DNA of 64,000 bases from Adineta vaga (Eukaryota > Rotifera): the NCBI GenBank assembly GCA_021613535.1, contig CP075497.1:6386001-6450000 (forward strand), given 5' to 3'. Under the pieces are notes generated by a model. That model was not told the origin of the DNA, did no database searches, and was given only the letters and a program-made list of their open reading frames with translations. Of the stretch, positions 24,051-37,000 are shown piece after piece. How positions within the stretch are numbered: the first letter of the stretch is position 1; each line of letters opens with the position of its first letter. Position numbers and translations under genes: made by a program.

Positions 24051-25700
24051 ATGGTAAACGAAACCATTAAAAATATTACAAATGTATTTAAAGTTGATGC
24101 TGAACTATTGGAAACAAGTTCAAAGCCTCGGCGGGCTGCTTCAATTATCAAAGAATTCAGTTTAAATACATCTACTCATGGTATACCCGGTATTGCTCGT
24201 AGTGAAAGTAGAGCAAATCGAATATTTTGGTCTATTTCCTTGCTTATCTTCACTGGTGTTATGACTTATTTTATTACTCAATCGATTCGTGCATATTTTG
24301 AATATCCATCTCAAACATCTGTATCTGTTGTGACTGAATGGCCTCAAGCTTTTCCTGCAGTAACTATATGTAATCATTCTCCATTACGATATGATACATT
24401 TATTGAACCATTTTTAAACTATACAAATACATATAAATCAACAAACACAACATACATGAAAAATTTTACAAGTGAACACGCTTCATATGTTCATGATTAT
24501 TTAGTTTATAAACTTAATCGAAATGAATCGTTACTTGAATATTTTTATTCACTCGAATCGATGCTGATGTCTTGTTCTTACAATAGAATGGCATGTACAG
24601 CAGCCAATTTTACTTGGTTTATGTCACCACAATTTGGTCTATGTTATACATTTAATGCGAAATTAAAAGATACATTCAATCGTTCTTTGAAATATAATGC
24701 AGATAATGGAGCGGATGGTTTACTTGAACTTCGTCTATATATTCATCAACATCAATATGTGCCTTATTTATCAAATGGTAAGATTAAGATTATTATTTTG
24801 ATATCATATATTTATAGACGATTTCTATAGGTATTGGTGTGGCAGTATTAGTTCATGACAACGAACAAATACCACTCATTGAAATGACTGCAATGAAACT
24901 GGGTCCTGGTCGACATCATAAATTAGGTTATGTGAAAAAAATTAGTACCTTCCTACCAGCACCATATACAAGCTGTGGCACAGTAATTACTCCTGGAATG
25001 GAAGCTATGTATAGCGAGTATCATGACACGGATTATGGATATTTTGAATTGCCATGCTATTATGCTTGTATACAGTCTTATGTGTTAGTAGATTTTATTT
25101 ATTTGATGTTGATTTGTAATCAAAATGTTTTACTTTAGTTATAGCAAATGTAATTGCGGAAGTCCTCATCGTTGGGCTGCACGTTTTATTGTGCCTCCTG
25201 GTGTTGATAAACCAATCCATATACCGCTTTGTAATCTTAGTGATTCATGCTATACTGAAGCAACTTCAGAGATCAGGAATACACAAAATATTTGGACTTC
25301 GTATTGTGCGACCTGTGACCAAGAATGCACCTACAATGATTTTATAATACGACCAACTTCGCTTTTAGCACCACCTACTTATTTATTGAACGATATTAAA
25401 CAATTTGTTGAATCAACAACAATACCATTGCCACACAATTGGTCAACATCATGGGTTACAGATATTCAATCAAGTTATGTTTCTTTAGAAGTTGCTTATG
25501 AAACAACGCGAACTGAAGTCTATTCTCAGCAGGCTACAATCAGTCCAGTTGATGTTATATCAAATGTTGGTGGACATACAGGTCTTTGGATTGGAATTAG
25601 TTTTCTTTCATTAATGGAAATTGCTGAAATGATCTTTCGACTTTGTAATTCACAATGTCATCGACTTCGAATGAATGTAAAAAAGAAATTGAGAAGATAA
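24051..25700 (+). CDS. DEG/ENaC/ASIC-family sodium channel subunit
   Basis: Three exons, 24051-24777, 24831-25083 and 25139-25700, give 513 residues. The third join uses a GTTAGT donor chosen because it keeps the Cys-rich region in frame. The layout is a short cytoplasmic N-terminus, TM1 (ISLLIFTGVMTYFITQSI), the post-TM1 motif FPAVTICN, a large glycosylatable extracellular domain with many Cys (CNCGSPHRW, CATCDQECTY), and TM2 with GLWIGISFLSLMEI. The G-x-S selectivity-filter region reads GIS. Family knowledge: amiloride-type sodium channels gated by protons, peptides or mechanical force; the gating cue here is unknown. The start was placed at the first ATG, since an upstream in-frame extension has no ATG. 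Confidence 0.92.
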
Positions 25701-25791
25701 AACATGAATCGCTACTTATTTTTTTCTGAATTATTGTTATGAACAATGATATTGCCTATTTTTACATCACTTTTCTGATTTCTGAATGATT

Positions 25792-25797
25792 AATAAA
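25792..25797 (+). terminator. Polyadenylation signal of the DEG/ENaC gene
   Basis: An AATAAA hexamer lies about 90 nt after the channel stop codon, in T-rich sequence. Inferred polyadenylation signal. Confidence 0.5.
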
Positions 25798-26263
25798 ATC
25801 CTTCGTTTTTCATTTATCGAAATCATGTTTTTAACGTCTTAAAAATTGTCCACCTAATTGTAAATATTATTCATACTGAAAATTATGCTATTTTCAATGG
25901 TTTCAATTCTATTTATCTTGCACTCATTATTCAGAGCCTATGGTTATTCTGATTTTGAATGGTAATATACATTGTATGGTTATACTTAACGGTAAACAAT
26001 CGAAGCATTATAAAATATTTCAAAACGAAGTTGGATTAACAGAAGTTTGTAACGAATATTGCAAATTTTTATAACGCTAAGCAAGTACAACTATCTTGAA
26101 ACTAAAACGTATATTTTTATTTCCATTTATATGTTATAATATATGTTAATTAACATCAATGAAAAGAGAAGTAGAATCGTTGCTGGTTATATAGATTATA
26201 CAACATATATTTATAATACAAGAACATTCAAGAAATAGTTATGTAGTATTACAACACAACAGT
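25798..26263. other. Intergenic region between convergent genes
   Basis: About 0.5 kb of AT-rich sequence between the DEG/ENaC gene (+) and the hydroxylase gene (-). No coding signal seen. Confidence 0.55.
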
Positions 26264-27445
26264 TTATTTTTCAATACCTTCAACTCGTTCATCAATAGTA
26301 TTGAAAATGCGATCAAAAATTCTTGTTTGTTTACCATAGTTTTTACCACTTTTTCCATATCTATGATGTAAATCATGATCTTCAATCGTTAAATCCATTC
26401 CAAATGGTCGTAATACTTCACCAACCAATGGATGAGTCCAAAAAGCTCGTACACCACTATGACCCATTCCTTCAATATACATGAGAATACATTGTGCAAT
26501 CCAGAATTCATGTGCTGATAAAGGCATAACTAATGATGCAAATAATGGAATGAGAAGTATTTCAATAATTTCTTGAATATCATCAGCAAGAATTGATTGC
26601 AGTGGTGTTGGATGTTTTGTAGAATGATGTTTGCTATGATATTTCCAAAGAAAAGGAATTGTATGAACGGTACGATGATAGGTATAGAAGAAGAAATCTA
26701 ATGAAATTAACCAAAGACCAATTTTAATTGGAAAAAGCCACGAAATCGAATGGCCAAGTGATGGTGGACTATGACGGTCATATCCACCTAGAATGAGACC
26801 ACCACCTGTGCGTGCCAATGTATAAATAAGAACACTTATAACTAATCGAGGTACATATTTATCAGGAACATAATCACGTGGTCGATTATGTTCATCGAAT
26901 GTACCATAAACATCCATGTAATAAGTAAGATGTTTAATTAGAGTGATCGTAAATGCAACAAATGCTAAATGATAGAAAATAAATGCAACAATAGGATGCC
27001 ATGTATGGAAATTATTCGTTTCAGGTATAATATAATACCAAAGTGCTTGAATAATTAACGCTGGTGCAATTGCAAGAGTTAACCATAAACGTTCACGCCA
27101 AACACTAAGATTAGGTGGTGGTTTGGGATTTTGTGGTTGAACAACATAACATTTGTCACTTGCCAGATCGAGTGTAGCAAGACGTTCCCAAAAACTTCGT
27201 TTCGAATATGGTTTTTTTACCCAATTGGCTGTTGCTCGAAGTTTATAGCTAACAGTTGAGAAGGGTACACGTTCAAAATCGGTACCTAGTTCATCGTTTG
27301 TTGGTTTTTCGTAAGTTGTTTCGGTCATCGTTGGTGTTGCTGGGGGCATGCTTTCTTTTTCAATAATGTTTTCAAAATGCAAAAGAAAAGTGTCAACAAA
27401 AATGTTTATGTTCTTATTTATAATGCGTCTAGTTGTGTGAGTCAC
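26264..27445 (-). CDS. Fatty acid hydroxylase / sterol desaturase superfamily protein, intronless
   Basis: A single uninterrupted frame of 393 residues encodes an integral-membrane di-iron oxygenase. Three histidine clusters typical of the superfamily are present: HRTVH (257-261), HSKHH (270-274) and HDLHH (357-361), with further His at 329 and 338. Hydrophobic segments occur near 120-140, 152-172, 200-218 and 236-255. The C-terminal HHRYGKSGKNYGKQTRIFD is characteristic of the family. Substrate (sterol, sphingolipid base or alkane-type lipid) cannot be read from the sequence. The start may be the first ATG or Met33, where a proline-rich leader begins. All confident multi-domain genes around it carry several short introns, so its lack of introns is notable. 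Confidence 0.88.
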   Translation of the reverse strand: MTHTTRRIINKNINIFVDTFLLHFENIIEKESMPPATPTMTETTYEKPTNDELGTDFERVPFSTVSYKLRATANWVKKPYSKRSFWERLATLDLASDKCYVVQPQNPKPPPNLSVWRERLWLTLAIAPALIIQALWYYIIPETNNFHTWHPIVAFIFYHLAFVAFTITLIKHLTYYMDVYGTFDEHNRPRDYVPDKYVPRLVISVLIYTLARTGGGLILGGYDRHSPPSLGHSISWLFPIKIGLWLISLDFFFYTYHRTVHTIPFLWKYHSKHHSTKHPTPLQSILADDIQEIIEILLIPLFASLVMPLSAHEFWIAQCILMYIEGMGHSGVRAFWTHPLVGEVLRPFGMDLTIEDHDLHHRYGKSGKNYGKQTRIFDRIFNTIDERVEGIEK

Positions 27446-28091
27446 CTTATCAATTCTAGTATTTTCTCTTTGGAAACACTCCAGTGTTGTGACTCATGTT
27501 TCTTCCTTTTTCTTTGCTTGCCATCGAAAAGACTAGAAAAATGAGTCATCAAAATCTACATTGCAAAGAGAATGTATTTGATAAAAACATGTTGTAAATA
27601 GATATAAATAGTTTATTCTTATCTTCGGTACGAACTTTTTTCTTTGAGTATTTTGTGAGAATTGACCTCACCTTGTTCGATACATAGTTACACGTTCTCG
27701 TGATGAATGAAAGAAAAAGAAAAGTCTTAATAAAAAAAAATTTATTCTATGAGATAGTTGAAGAAATGAAATCAAACAATTCATATTTAGTTGGTTCGGG
27801 GTCAATTCTCTTTATTCAAACGAGAACATTTTCCTAATCACACACACACAAAGACAAAAGCAAGTGATTTAGATATAGTTAGAAAAAAAAACCGTACAAA
27901 TTGTGCAAAAATAGTGCAATATATCGTGTGTGATCGTAGAAAAAGAGCAGACAAACAAACAAACATATATAAAGTAGTCTCTTTGTCGTTAGCCATTCGG
28001 TATCGATGAGGAGAAAAAGAGAAAAAAATAGCACCTTGCCATACGAAGAAAAACAATCACCGGTGAGGCTCATAAATTATCATAAATCTTG
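27446..28091. other. Intergenic region, no gene recognised
   Basis: About 0.65 kb between the ryanodine receptor 3' end and the hydroxylase start, both on the minus strand. It holds the hydroxylase promoter and the receptor's 3' UTR. The overlapping open frames on both strands at 27791-28073 are low-complexity A/T-rich shadows. Confidence 0.55.
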
Positions 28092-31000
28092 TTAACTTTC
28101 TGTTGATGCCGCTCCACCGCCTCCCGGTTCATACTGACGTCGAAAACAATCACCAACAGGAAAAAAGTCCCATTTACGGCTTTGATACATTTCCCAAACA
28201 TAACTTTCCTAGAAAAACAAACAATCAAAAAAATTCGAATCCAATCGAGAAAAATGCAACCTGTCCAGTATGTTCTGTATCCGGTTTATTCAAAAGATGC
28301 GTTAGAAAGAACATATAATTTGCAAAGTTATGTTCTGCTGTTGTATGTGTCTAAAAATCAAAGCAATTTATTTTTGTAAAAAAAAAGAAGAATTGTATCT
28401 TACTTCAAACCCATGCGGTTCTTTATCGAAATAATCTTGCCCTATTCCACAAATGAAACATTTCGACTAGAATAAAAAAATATCAATATCATGAATTGAA
28501 TAATAGCCGATTTTACTTCAAGTGTTTCTTTCACAGAATCTAACTGTTCTCGAAGATCACCAAATGCATCAATAATTAAACCTTGAATAATAGCAAGAAG
28601 AATAACGATAATAAAAAAGAAGAATGTTATGTCGAAAATAATTCGATATAATTCCAGTGGATCACCATTTGGTGATTCAAGTTCATCACCAATACCACCA
28701 CCAGCTCGTATACCCGAATACAGATGAAATTTGAAACACTAGAAACAAGAAATCAATCATTTCTTTCAAAGATCAAATCTTTTTATTGAACATACAGTGA
28801 ACATATCTTTACAATTTTCTTCTTTTTCTTCATCTTCTTCTTTCGTATAAAATTTACGAAAGAAATTAAATGCAATAACTGTATAAAGATACACAAGAAC
28901 AGCCATTAACATAATTGTTAACAGTAACTGAATAAATCGAAAGAATTTGAATTATTTGAATAAGATTTTGTAAGTATTTACCTGTCGACCATTGTGCGTA
29001 ATCGATTTTAAAATCGTGCTTAATGCTTTAACACTAATTGCAACATCAAGTAAATGAATTGCAAAGACAAAAAATGAAAAATTGCCAATAACAGAAAATA
29101 AAAAGTAGAAGAATACATAAAGAAATGACTAGAGAAAATATACAAATCAGATATTTTTCTTGAATATTCAAACATCAATCTAACTTACATTATCCGTAAA
29201 TATAACACCCCATTTCCAAACTTGATAACGTATATCAATCGATTGGATTCTAAATATCAATCAATAAAAACTAGTTTTCTATAGCGCGATAACAGTTTAC
29301 ATACTTTCCCCATAGACCCGTTTCAACAGGTTTAACAATTTCAAATTTTCCCGGTGTGTCATTTTTTTCCATACCCAAAAATCGACTCAATTCATCATAA
29401 TCAAATTGATCGGAATATTTATTTCGAACTTTTTTCTTCACGAATTTATCCCAGTAGGAATCAGGAAAGGATTTCGAACTGATAACTAATTTATGCCATT
29501 CACGTGATAGATAGGATAATATCCAAGAATTATTTTCACTTGGTTGATCAAGTAACCAAGCACCTTCAAATTCTAATTTACGAGCTATTTCTTTTTCGCG
29601 TTTGAATATAACCAATGGAACCTAAGGAAGAAAGAAAATTTCGTTTTTTATATTCGAAAATAAATAAAGATTTGTCAATTATACTTTTAGTTTATAATAA
29701 CTAATCATCATGAGAAAGGCGATAAATGAATGTAGAAATGCACTTATTCGTAGTAAATAAACCATATAGAAATTTTTCGGATCCATCATTATAACTTCAT
29801 CGTCATCTTCATCAATGCGTTCAATTGCATCCGATGCTACTGGTTCACTAGCTGCAGCAGCTAATGGTAGAGCCTATAGTGAGAAAATAGTGTGAATGAA
29901 TAGATTTCAATCATGCGTATTACTTTATAGAAAAGCATAAGAAAATTAATGACAAAAGCAAGACATAAAGCCATAAATTTCAATTGATGGTAGTTTCGGG
30001 CTACTAATGCCTATTAGAATAAAAGAAAGATATTATTTTGTTCATTTTTTCTTCTATCAAACTCTGTATATACCAATATTTTCTTTCCATAATCTGTTCT
30101 TGCTGGTGGATCTGTTGGGATGAAATCGTCATCTTCCACAATTGTACCATTGGCATTTATTGTCGGAATTTTTTGTTGATATTCAGCTTGAATATTAACC
30201 TATAAACAAAATACAGATAAACAAGTCTTTCTTCTTTCAATAACATTATTCATTTACTTCAAGTGATTGTTTCGATTTTTCAATCATATTTGGTGACATA
30301 TGTATAGTTGTTGTCAATTGTGGTTGATGTGGTACAGAAGCTGTGATTGAATGTTGATGTTGAGTATGTTGTGTTGATGGAATAATATGTGCTGTAGTAC
30401 TAACTGAAGCTGGTATTGCGTGTCCATTTATTGAATCAATATTATTGACATACAAAGATTTCTGATCGGAATCAAATGTTTGAACGCCATCAAAATTAAG
30501 CGTATTGATTGATTCCTCATTTAGAGATATTCTAAATATTGAAGATGAATGTCACAATCTAATGAATATATAGTAAGTACTTATGTTTCGATGATGGATC
30601 AGAACTAAGACCAACACCAAAAGCATTCATTGGCGATGATTCTTCACCTGTACTGAAACCGACTTGTGAGATATTAACCGAAGCTAAAAACAAACAATTG
30701 ATTACAAATATATCTATTCATAGGCTATAACATACGTAAATGATGATCACGTCGTTTTGTAGGCGGTGGTAAAGCAACTCTTTCTACTTTAATCTCTTGT
30801 TGATCTTCTCCTACCATTAAATTCCATATACAATATGTTAATGTTCTATAGAAAAAAAGAAACAAAATTTAGGATCTGTATTTGTTCTATGAACTACACA
30901 ATAATAATACAGTTAGACATGCAAGACAAATACATTGAATAAGAAGCAACAAACCGATATCGTTTAGGATGTATATGTGAATCATTAGTTGATTGTTTTA

Positions 31001-34000
31001 GTCGTTGATAATTAGATAAATAAGATTTTTTCTCATGAAAAAAATAACGACTAACATTGCGATATTTTGAACTTGTTAATGAATGATTGTATTCACAATT
31101 TTTATGTCTTAATGCAACGTCAACGTTCAATAGATTGATAAGAAAACGGTTCAATATTCTACCCACACAATAATACCATCGTTTAGGTAGGAAGTATTTC
31201 ATTACGAAAAAAACATGCAAACTGAAGAGAAATATCAAACAACAAATGCATGCATCAAACGTATTCTATTTTTTCATACCTGAATGCATAGATTATGATT
31301 ATTAATAATAGATGAAGGAATTTAACAAATAAAGCAAATAGACTTTTAATCATATCTTTAAGAGTCATTTGACGAAATTGCTGATATCCATTTCGTATTG
31401 TTGATGGACGAAGTAAATGAAAGAGACCTTTAATACCAGACCATGTGTATGATAAGGCAAGTTTAACGGGTTCTTTTGTAGTTGGATGACCATTGCCTAG
31501 TTCTTCATCAGAAAATGTCGTTGTTGGAGTGACTTGATCATCTTCTTCACCGCTAAGCGCTACTGCATGTTGCATCTAAAAGATACAAATTAGACAATCA
31601 ATCACTTCAACATTCGCTCGATTCTTACTTCAAAGATCGTATCTTCACAGAAATTAATAAATTGTTCTAATTTCTCTTTATCATCTGTTTCATTGACAAC
31701 CAGATGTAAGAATGCTTTTTTTGATTCCTACAAAAAACAAACGACAAAAATCATCAATCCTACATGGAGTATTTCAACAAACTTTAATATGTGGTTTATT
31801 CCATTGTTCAATATTTGATTCAGTTATTTCAAAATAAACACGTTCAATATAACCAGCTCCACCCTTAATTTCAATTCTACCAAGATATTCTTGAAAATAC
31901 GATAGAAAACTTTTCGCTTTATCCATTAAACGTTGTAAACGTATATCATGTGGCATATGTTCTGAAAGATTAGTTAATAGAACAGCCATATTGAAACCAA
32001 TATCTTTAGCTGGATTATGAAAACGTTCAGTAAATTCCATAAAATCGATTTTTCCATCTTGATTGGTATCAACACACATTAAAATATAATCAATATCTTG
32101 TCTAAACATAACATAGATTATGAAAAATTTTTCTCTATTTTCTTTGAAATCAAGAATAATTCTTACGTAGTATACATTTTTTGTGCTTCCATTGCTCGAC
32201 GAAATTCTTTCGGTGAAATGAATCCATCTTTATTCGTATCGAATTCTTGAAATGCTTCGGATGTTGTTAAACCTTTCATTTTAAGAAAAATATCAAAGAA
32301 TTGAAGTAACAATTCAACATTCGATTGAGATTCAATTAATGTATCGACCATTTGTTTACCAACTAAAATAGATAATTAGATCAAAAAGTTTTTTCATGAT
32401 ATCAAATAATTTACTTGGCCCATTAAGAACATTGCCTAGAGAATAGGAAAAAAGAAACTTTTATTAAATCTTTGTAAAAATCAAATAAATTACCTTCGAG
32501 CATTGATAATAACATAATAATCATATCCTTTTGTAATTTCATCAATTCTCGTAATAATTCAATTTGCATTGGATCCTAAGAGAGCAAAACACTCATGATT
32601 GATGAATATGTTGAAAGCAATATTTACTTGTGATAATTTTCGTTGCATATGAGCAAAAATATAGAGAAAACCAGCGATAGCATCCCATAAACGACTGTTT
32701 GCTAAAGCCAATTGATTTTGTGGACATGGACCCTAAAAATACAATTAATCATATAAATCTACATCGATAATATGAATAACAAACTTGAATATATTCAGTA
32801 AGTGTATTAAACACTTGTTTAGCAACATTAATTGCACGACAAAAGTTTTCTTTTCCATGAGCATCGACAGTTTCTTTTCCAGAATAATGCCAATAGAAAT
32901 CCATTAATGATTCCTAAAGATTTTTTCAAATAAAATGTACCAGAAAGAAATTAAAATATTACTTGTAAACTAAGTAAATAATCTACAGTACAGATGATAA
33001 TATTCACATTTGTATTGCTTCCAGGTTGTGAACGAAGATAATTTTGAAATTCAAGATTATGTCCTTCACATAAAAGTTGACAAAAACGAAAGAGTGAAAT
33101 AGTAAAATCAGCATCATGTAAATTCTTTTCTCCAGCCATTCCATCAGCACCGACACCTATCACCAAACAAATACGGAATTTATTTTTATTCAATTTAGCA
33201 AATTCTAAATAATATACCGAGTACTTCTGCTTTAATACAACGTTCAAATGTATCGAGATCTAATACACTACAATTAGCCATTAGTGTTGCTAATGAAGTA
33301 AAACATCCGACATCTTTTGTTTCTTTTAAATAATCTAACATTCGCTAGAAAATGATTTAAAATGTTTTATAATCAACGAAACAAATTCAATTCATTTACT
33401 TTTTGAACTTCTCGATTACCACCGTGTAATAATGAAATACCGAGCTGTAATGTTCGTTGAAGCATTTCATTGTTTTCACCTAAATTATACAATAATCTCA
33501 TTTTTAAATGAAGAGAGAAAGATTTCGGATTAAACCTTTGCTTGCACTGATGTATAATAGTACAGTTTCGGCAGCACCTCGATTAGCTAAACGATTTTGT
33601 TCATAAAGTAATTTTTGTTTCTCCATTTCTTGTTCCTAATTATAAAACAATCAAATAGTTCTTCTCAATTCGTTCATTTCTTTTTCTTACTTGAAAAGAT
33701 TTCACTTCTTCTGCTCCACCATCATCATCATCTTCTTCGATAACACAACTCTATTTAGAATGAAAAAAAAACATTAGGACATTCTTCAGTTCATCTTCCT
33801 ATTAAAATATACTTTGCTCATAATAGTTGAATATGATAGATAAACAATATCTTCAGTTATCGAAAATAATTGAGCAGTTGTCGCAGCTCGATTTAAACAT
33901 TGTAATAATTGTCTTAATGGATCTGGTTTCATTGTCATTGTTAAAGTTAAAACTTCTGTTTCCGTTTCATTTTCTTCTTTAATTGTTGTTACTTCTTGAT

Positions 34001-37000
34001 CATTAATTTCCAGATATTCCTCCTTATAAAAAAAAACATTGAAAAATCAAAGAAAAATAAGAGCAATTATATTTACACAAAGTTGTTCAATTAGACGAGC
34101 ACGTGTATCTTCTTCTGCTTCAAGCCATAATTCTCGATAAGCACGTAAAAACATATTCATTGCTCGATGTCGTGGAACAGAATGTAATGGTGCCATACGA
34201 AAACAAGCCATAATGGCCTTTTTTCGTTGCGATGATACTAATTTTCTCCATGTTCCACGACGATGTGTTGGAGGATGATCAACAAGATTTAAACCAAATA
34301 AAACTTTCGCCATTTTCAACATATTTTTTATTGATGTTGCTTGAGAATGAATGATACCAGTTTGATGAGATTTTGAACCGATCTTTCGATACAAAGCACT
34401 TTGCCAATTATTTCTATTGACAACTTCGCCCTATTCAGTAATAGATATGGAAATGAAAACCAAGAAATATATGAATTTACCTGTTCTTGAGCAAAAAAGA
34501 TATCGCGAAGAAATTCTTCGATACTTTCTTCTTGATCGGTCTATTGATAAGTAAAACAGAATAGTCTAATGAAAGAAAAAGATATTGATTTAAACAAACC
34601 GTTAAATCTAAAATCATTTGTTCTTCAGTCGGATTTTCAATTTTTTCATCATGTGCAATTTTTGTCTACGAAAATCCAAAACAACATAAAAAATAATCGA
34701 AAACTTGCTTACTAACCTCAATCATTTTATGTTTTGCTAATTGAACTAGTTCTTGTTCACGTCCACCGAATGTATTCATTCCAACAGGTAGCAATCGTTT
34801 GATACAAGCAACACTTAATGATGTAAATTTCTCTTTATCTAATCGACGTTTCTTTCGTTTTTGTTTTCCTCCTGATGCTCCACCATTTGACACCTGAACT
34901 TTTCATTGCTGAACCATCGGATGGATTAGTTGAACCCGCATTGGATTGATTTGTACTACTTGGCATTAACATACTCGTATTATCAATTTCATGTTGACTA
35001 ACAAAATTAAGCTCTTCACGTTTAAAATACTAAAGAAAGAAAATGTTTTGATTCGTCTTGATTTCTTCTTTTGACTTTACTTTTGATTTACACCATGTTG
35101 AAAATACTTCAGCCATATTATTAAATAATTGATCAGCACATATATCACCATTTTTTAACCAATATGATCGATGAATATCGACATACTTGATTAATAATGG
35201 TCCAAACGCATAAAGATCACGAACAAGAATTTCATAATTCTGAAAAAAAACCGACAAATAATTTTTGAGAATCATCTTTAATATTTATTCTTTATTGAAC
35301 TTACTTTCATTAGATTCGCTTCGAGATCTTCACGTTCAGATGATTCTAAACGTGTTGCATGTTTAAGTGATTGTTCTTGGGCAAATAAATCTTCACATTT
35401 AGCTTTCAATCGTTGTGATACTGGTAAAAAGTATGGTTCTAATAGACTTGTCGATGAATTAAGAATTATTCCTTGTGTATAACCTATCAAAACATCTTAT
35501 AACTTGACAAATCTTCTGAAAATCATCTCTACCTGCAATACGTTTCATCCATGGTGCTTCCGGTGCATCAATATTATTATTAACTAATTTCAATACACTG
35601 CCCAATACTGAATTCATATGTTCTACGGTAACATTTGTTACTTTTGGTCTACGCAAAAACGACAGAACAATGACATATTTAATACGAAATCAAATCGAAA
35701 CAAATCTGACATACTCATTCGATTGTTTTGCTTTTTGTGGTCCAACTGACCACCAATATGGTAAATACGAACATACACATGGAAGAATGACTTCAATCGC
35801 ATGAGGTGCATCTTCGTATTTAATACGTGATTCTGAATGTTCTTCAATATCAGCAATAACTTTTGTTAAATGTGGAATCGTTCGTGTTATATTTGTCATA
35901 ACATCTATGATTAGAACATTCAACATGCATGAAATGATTTTATTTGATAATCATGAAAAATTATACCGTTTGCTTCTGGCGATAATTGTGAAATATTGGA
36001 TGCATGTTTATTATTTCCATTGAATTCAGGTTCAAAAAATGCAATTGGAAAACAGGAAGCAAATGAACTCAAACAATCACCAAGTAATGGACGATGACGA
36101 TTTAATTCTTCAATAATCCATTCACTAGAAGCACAAATCATAATGAAAACCAACGCAATGACATGATAGAATGAAATTTACCGATCAACAAATCTTGTTC
36201 CTTGAGTGCCAATGATCCACAATGCATTTAAAATCTTATAACCAGCTAATTGAATTTCATTTTCTATAAAAAAAAAGAAAAAGAAAACAAATCCCAATCA
36301 TTACAAATAGACTATGCGTCAAGTCAATATTCGAATGGTAACTTACCGAAAACATCGATTCCGTAGTTATTCTTTCCCAAATGATCCAACATTGATGCAA
36401 GTACAGGCAAAAGAACCATATGTACATAAGCAAGACTAGTTGTTCCACGTTGTAATGTACCTTTAATATGACTGAAACGTTTTTGTTCAAGATTTTGAAC
36501 GGTTTGATTTAAATCTTCGGCAATATTATTAAACAATGGTAATAATGAAGCACGAACCATTTCCTGACTATTTTTCATCACTGAACTAAAATTTCAAGGA
36601 TTTATTTGAACATCAAACTTTTTCATAGTATTCTTTTACAATCTTACCTAACATCAATAGCACGTACAAGTACTTTTAAGCAACGAACTGATATATTCAC
36701 TTCATTTCCGAAAGCACTAAACTTTTGTCGAAGTAAAAATGCCAATTTACAGAAAAGACTGCAACTCATTTCTTTTTCTTTCACTGTTGCATAACCACTA
36801 CCAGTTTTTAATGACGATGGTGTAATAAAATAATCTCGATGAGCTTGAAAATATTTTTCAACAAGTGGTAAAACAACCTAAAGAAATTTCGCATGAAAAT
36901 AAAAACACGAAAGATTGCTTTGATTTACTTTTCCGAAAAATTTCACATCTTTGGTTGATAGACGATAACTTTCGTGTAAGGAAAATTTCGAACTTTCTTT

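Noticed and set aside
27791-28073. Three overlapping open frames on both strands near the receptor's 3' end
   Set aside because: AT-rich, mutually antisense, with no motifs and no plausible splicing to a known gene.
30894-31238. 114-codon open frame on the minus strand in the ryanodine receptor membrane region
   Set aside because: It lies in a 434-nt intron; exons on either side join in phase without it (YAFR to TLTYCIWNL), and it matches nothing in the family.
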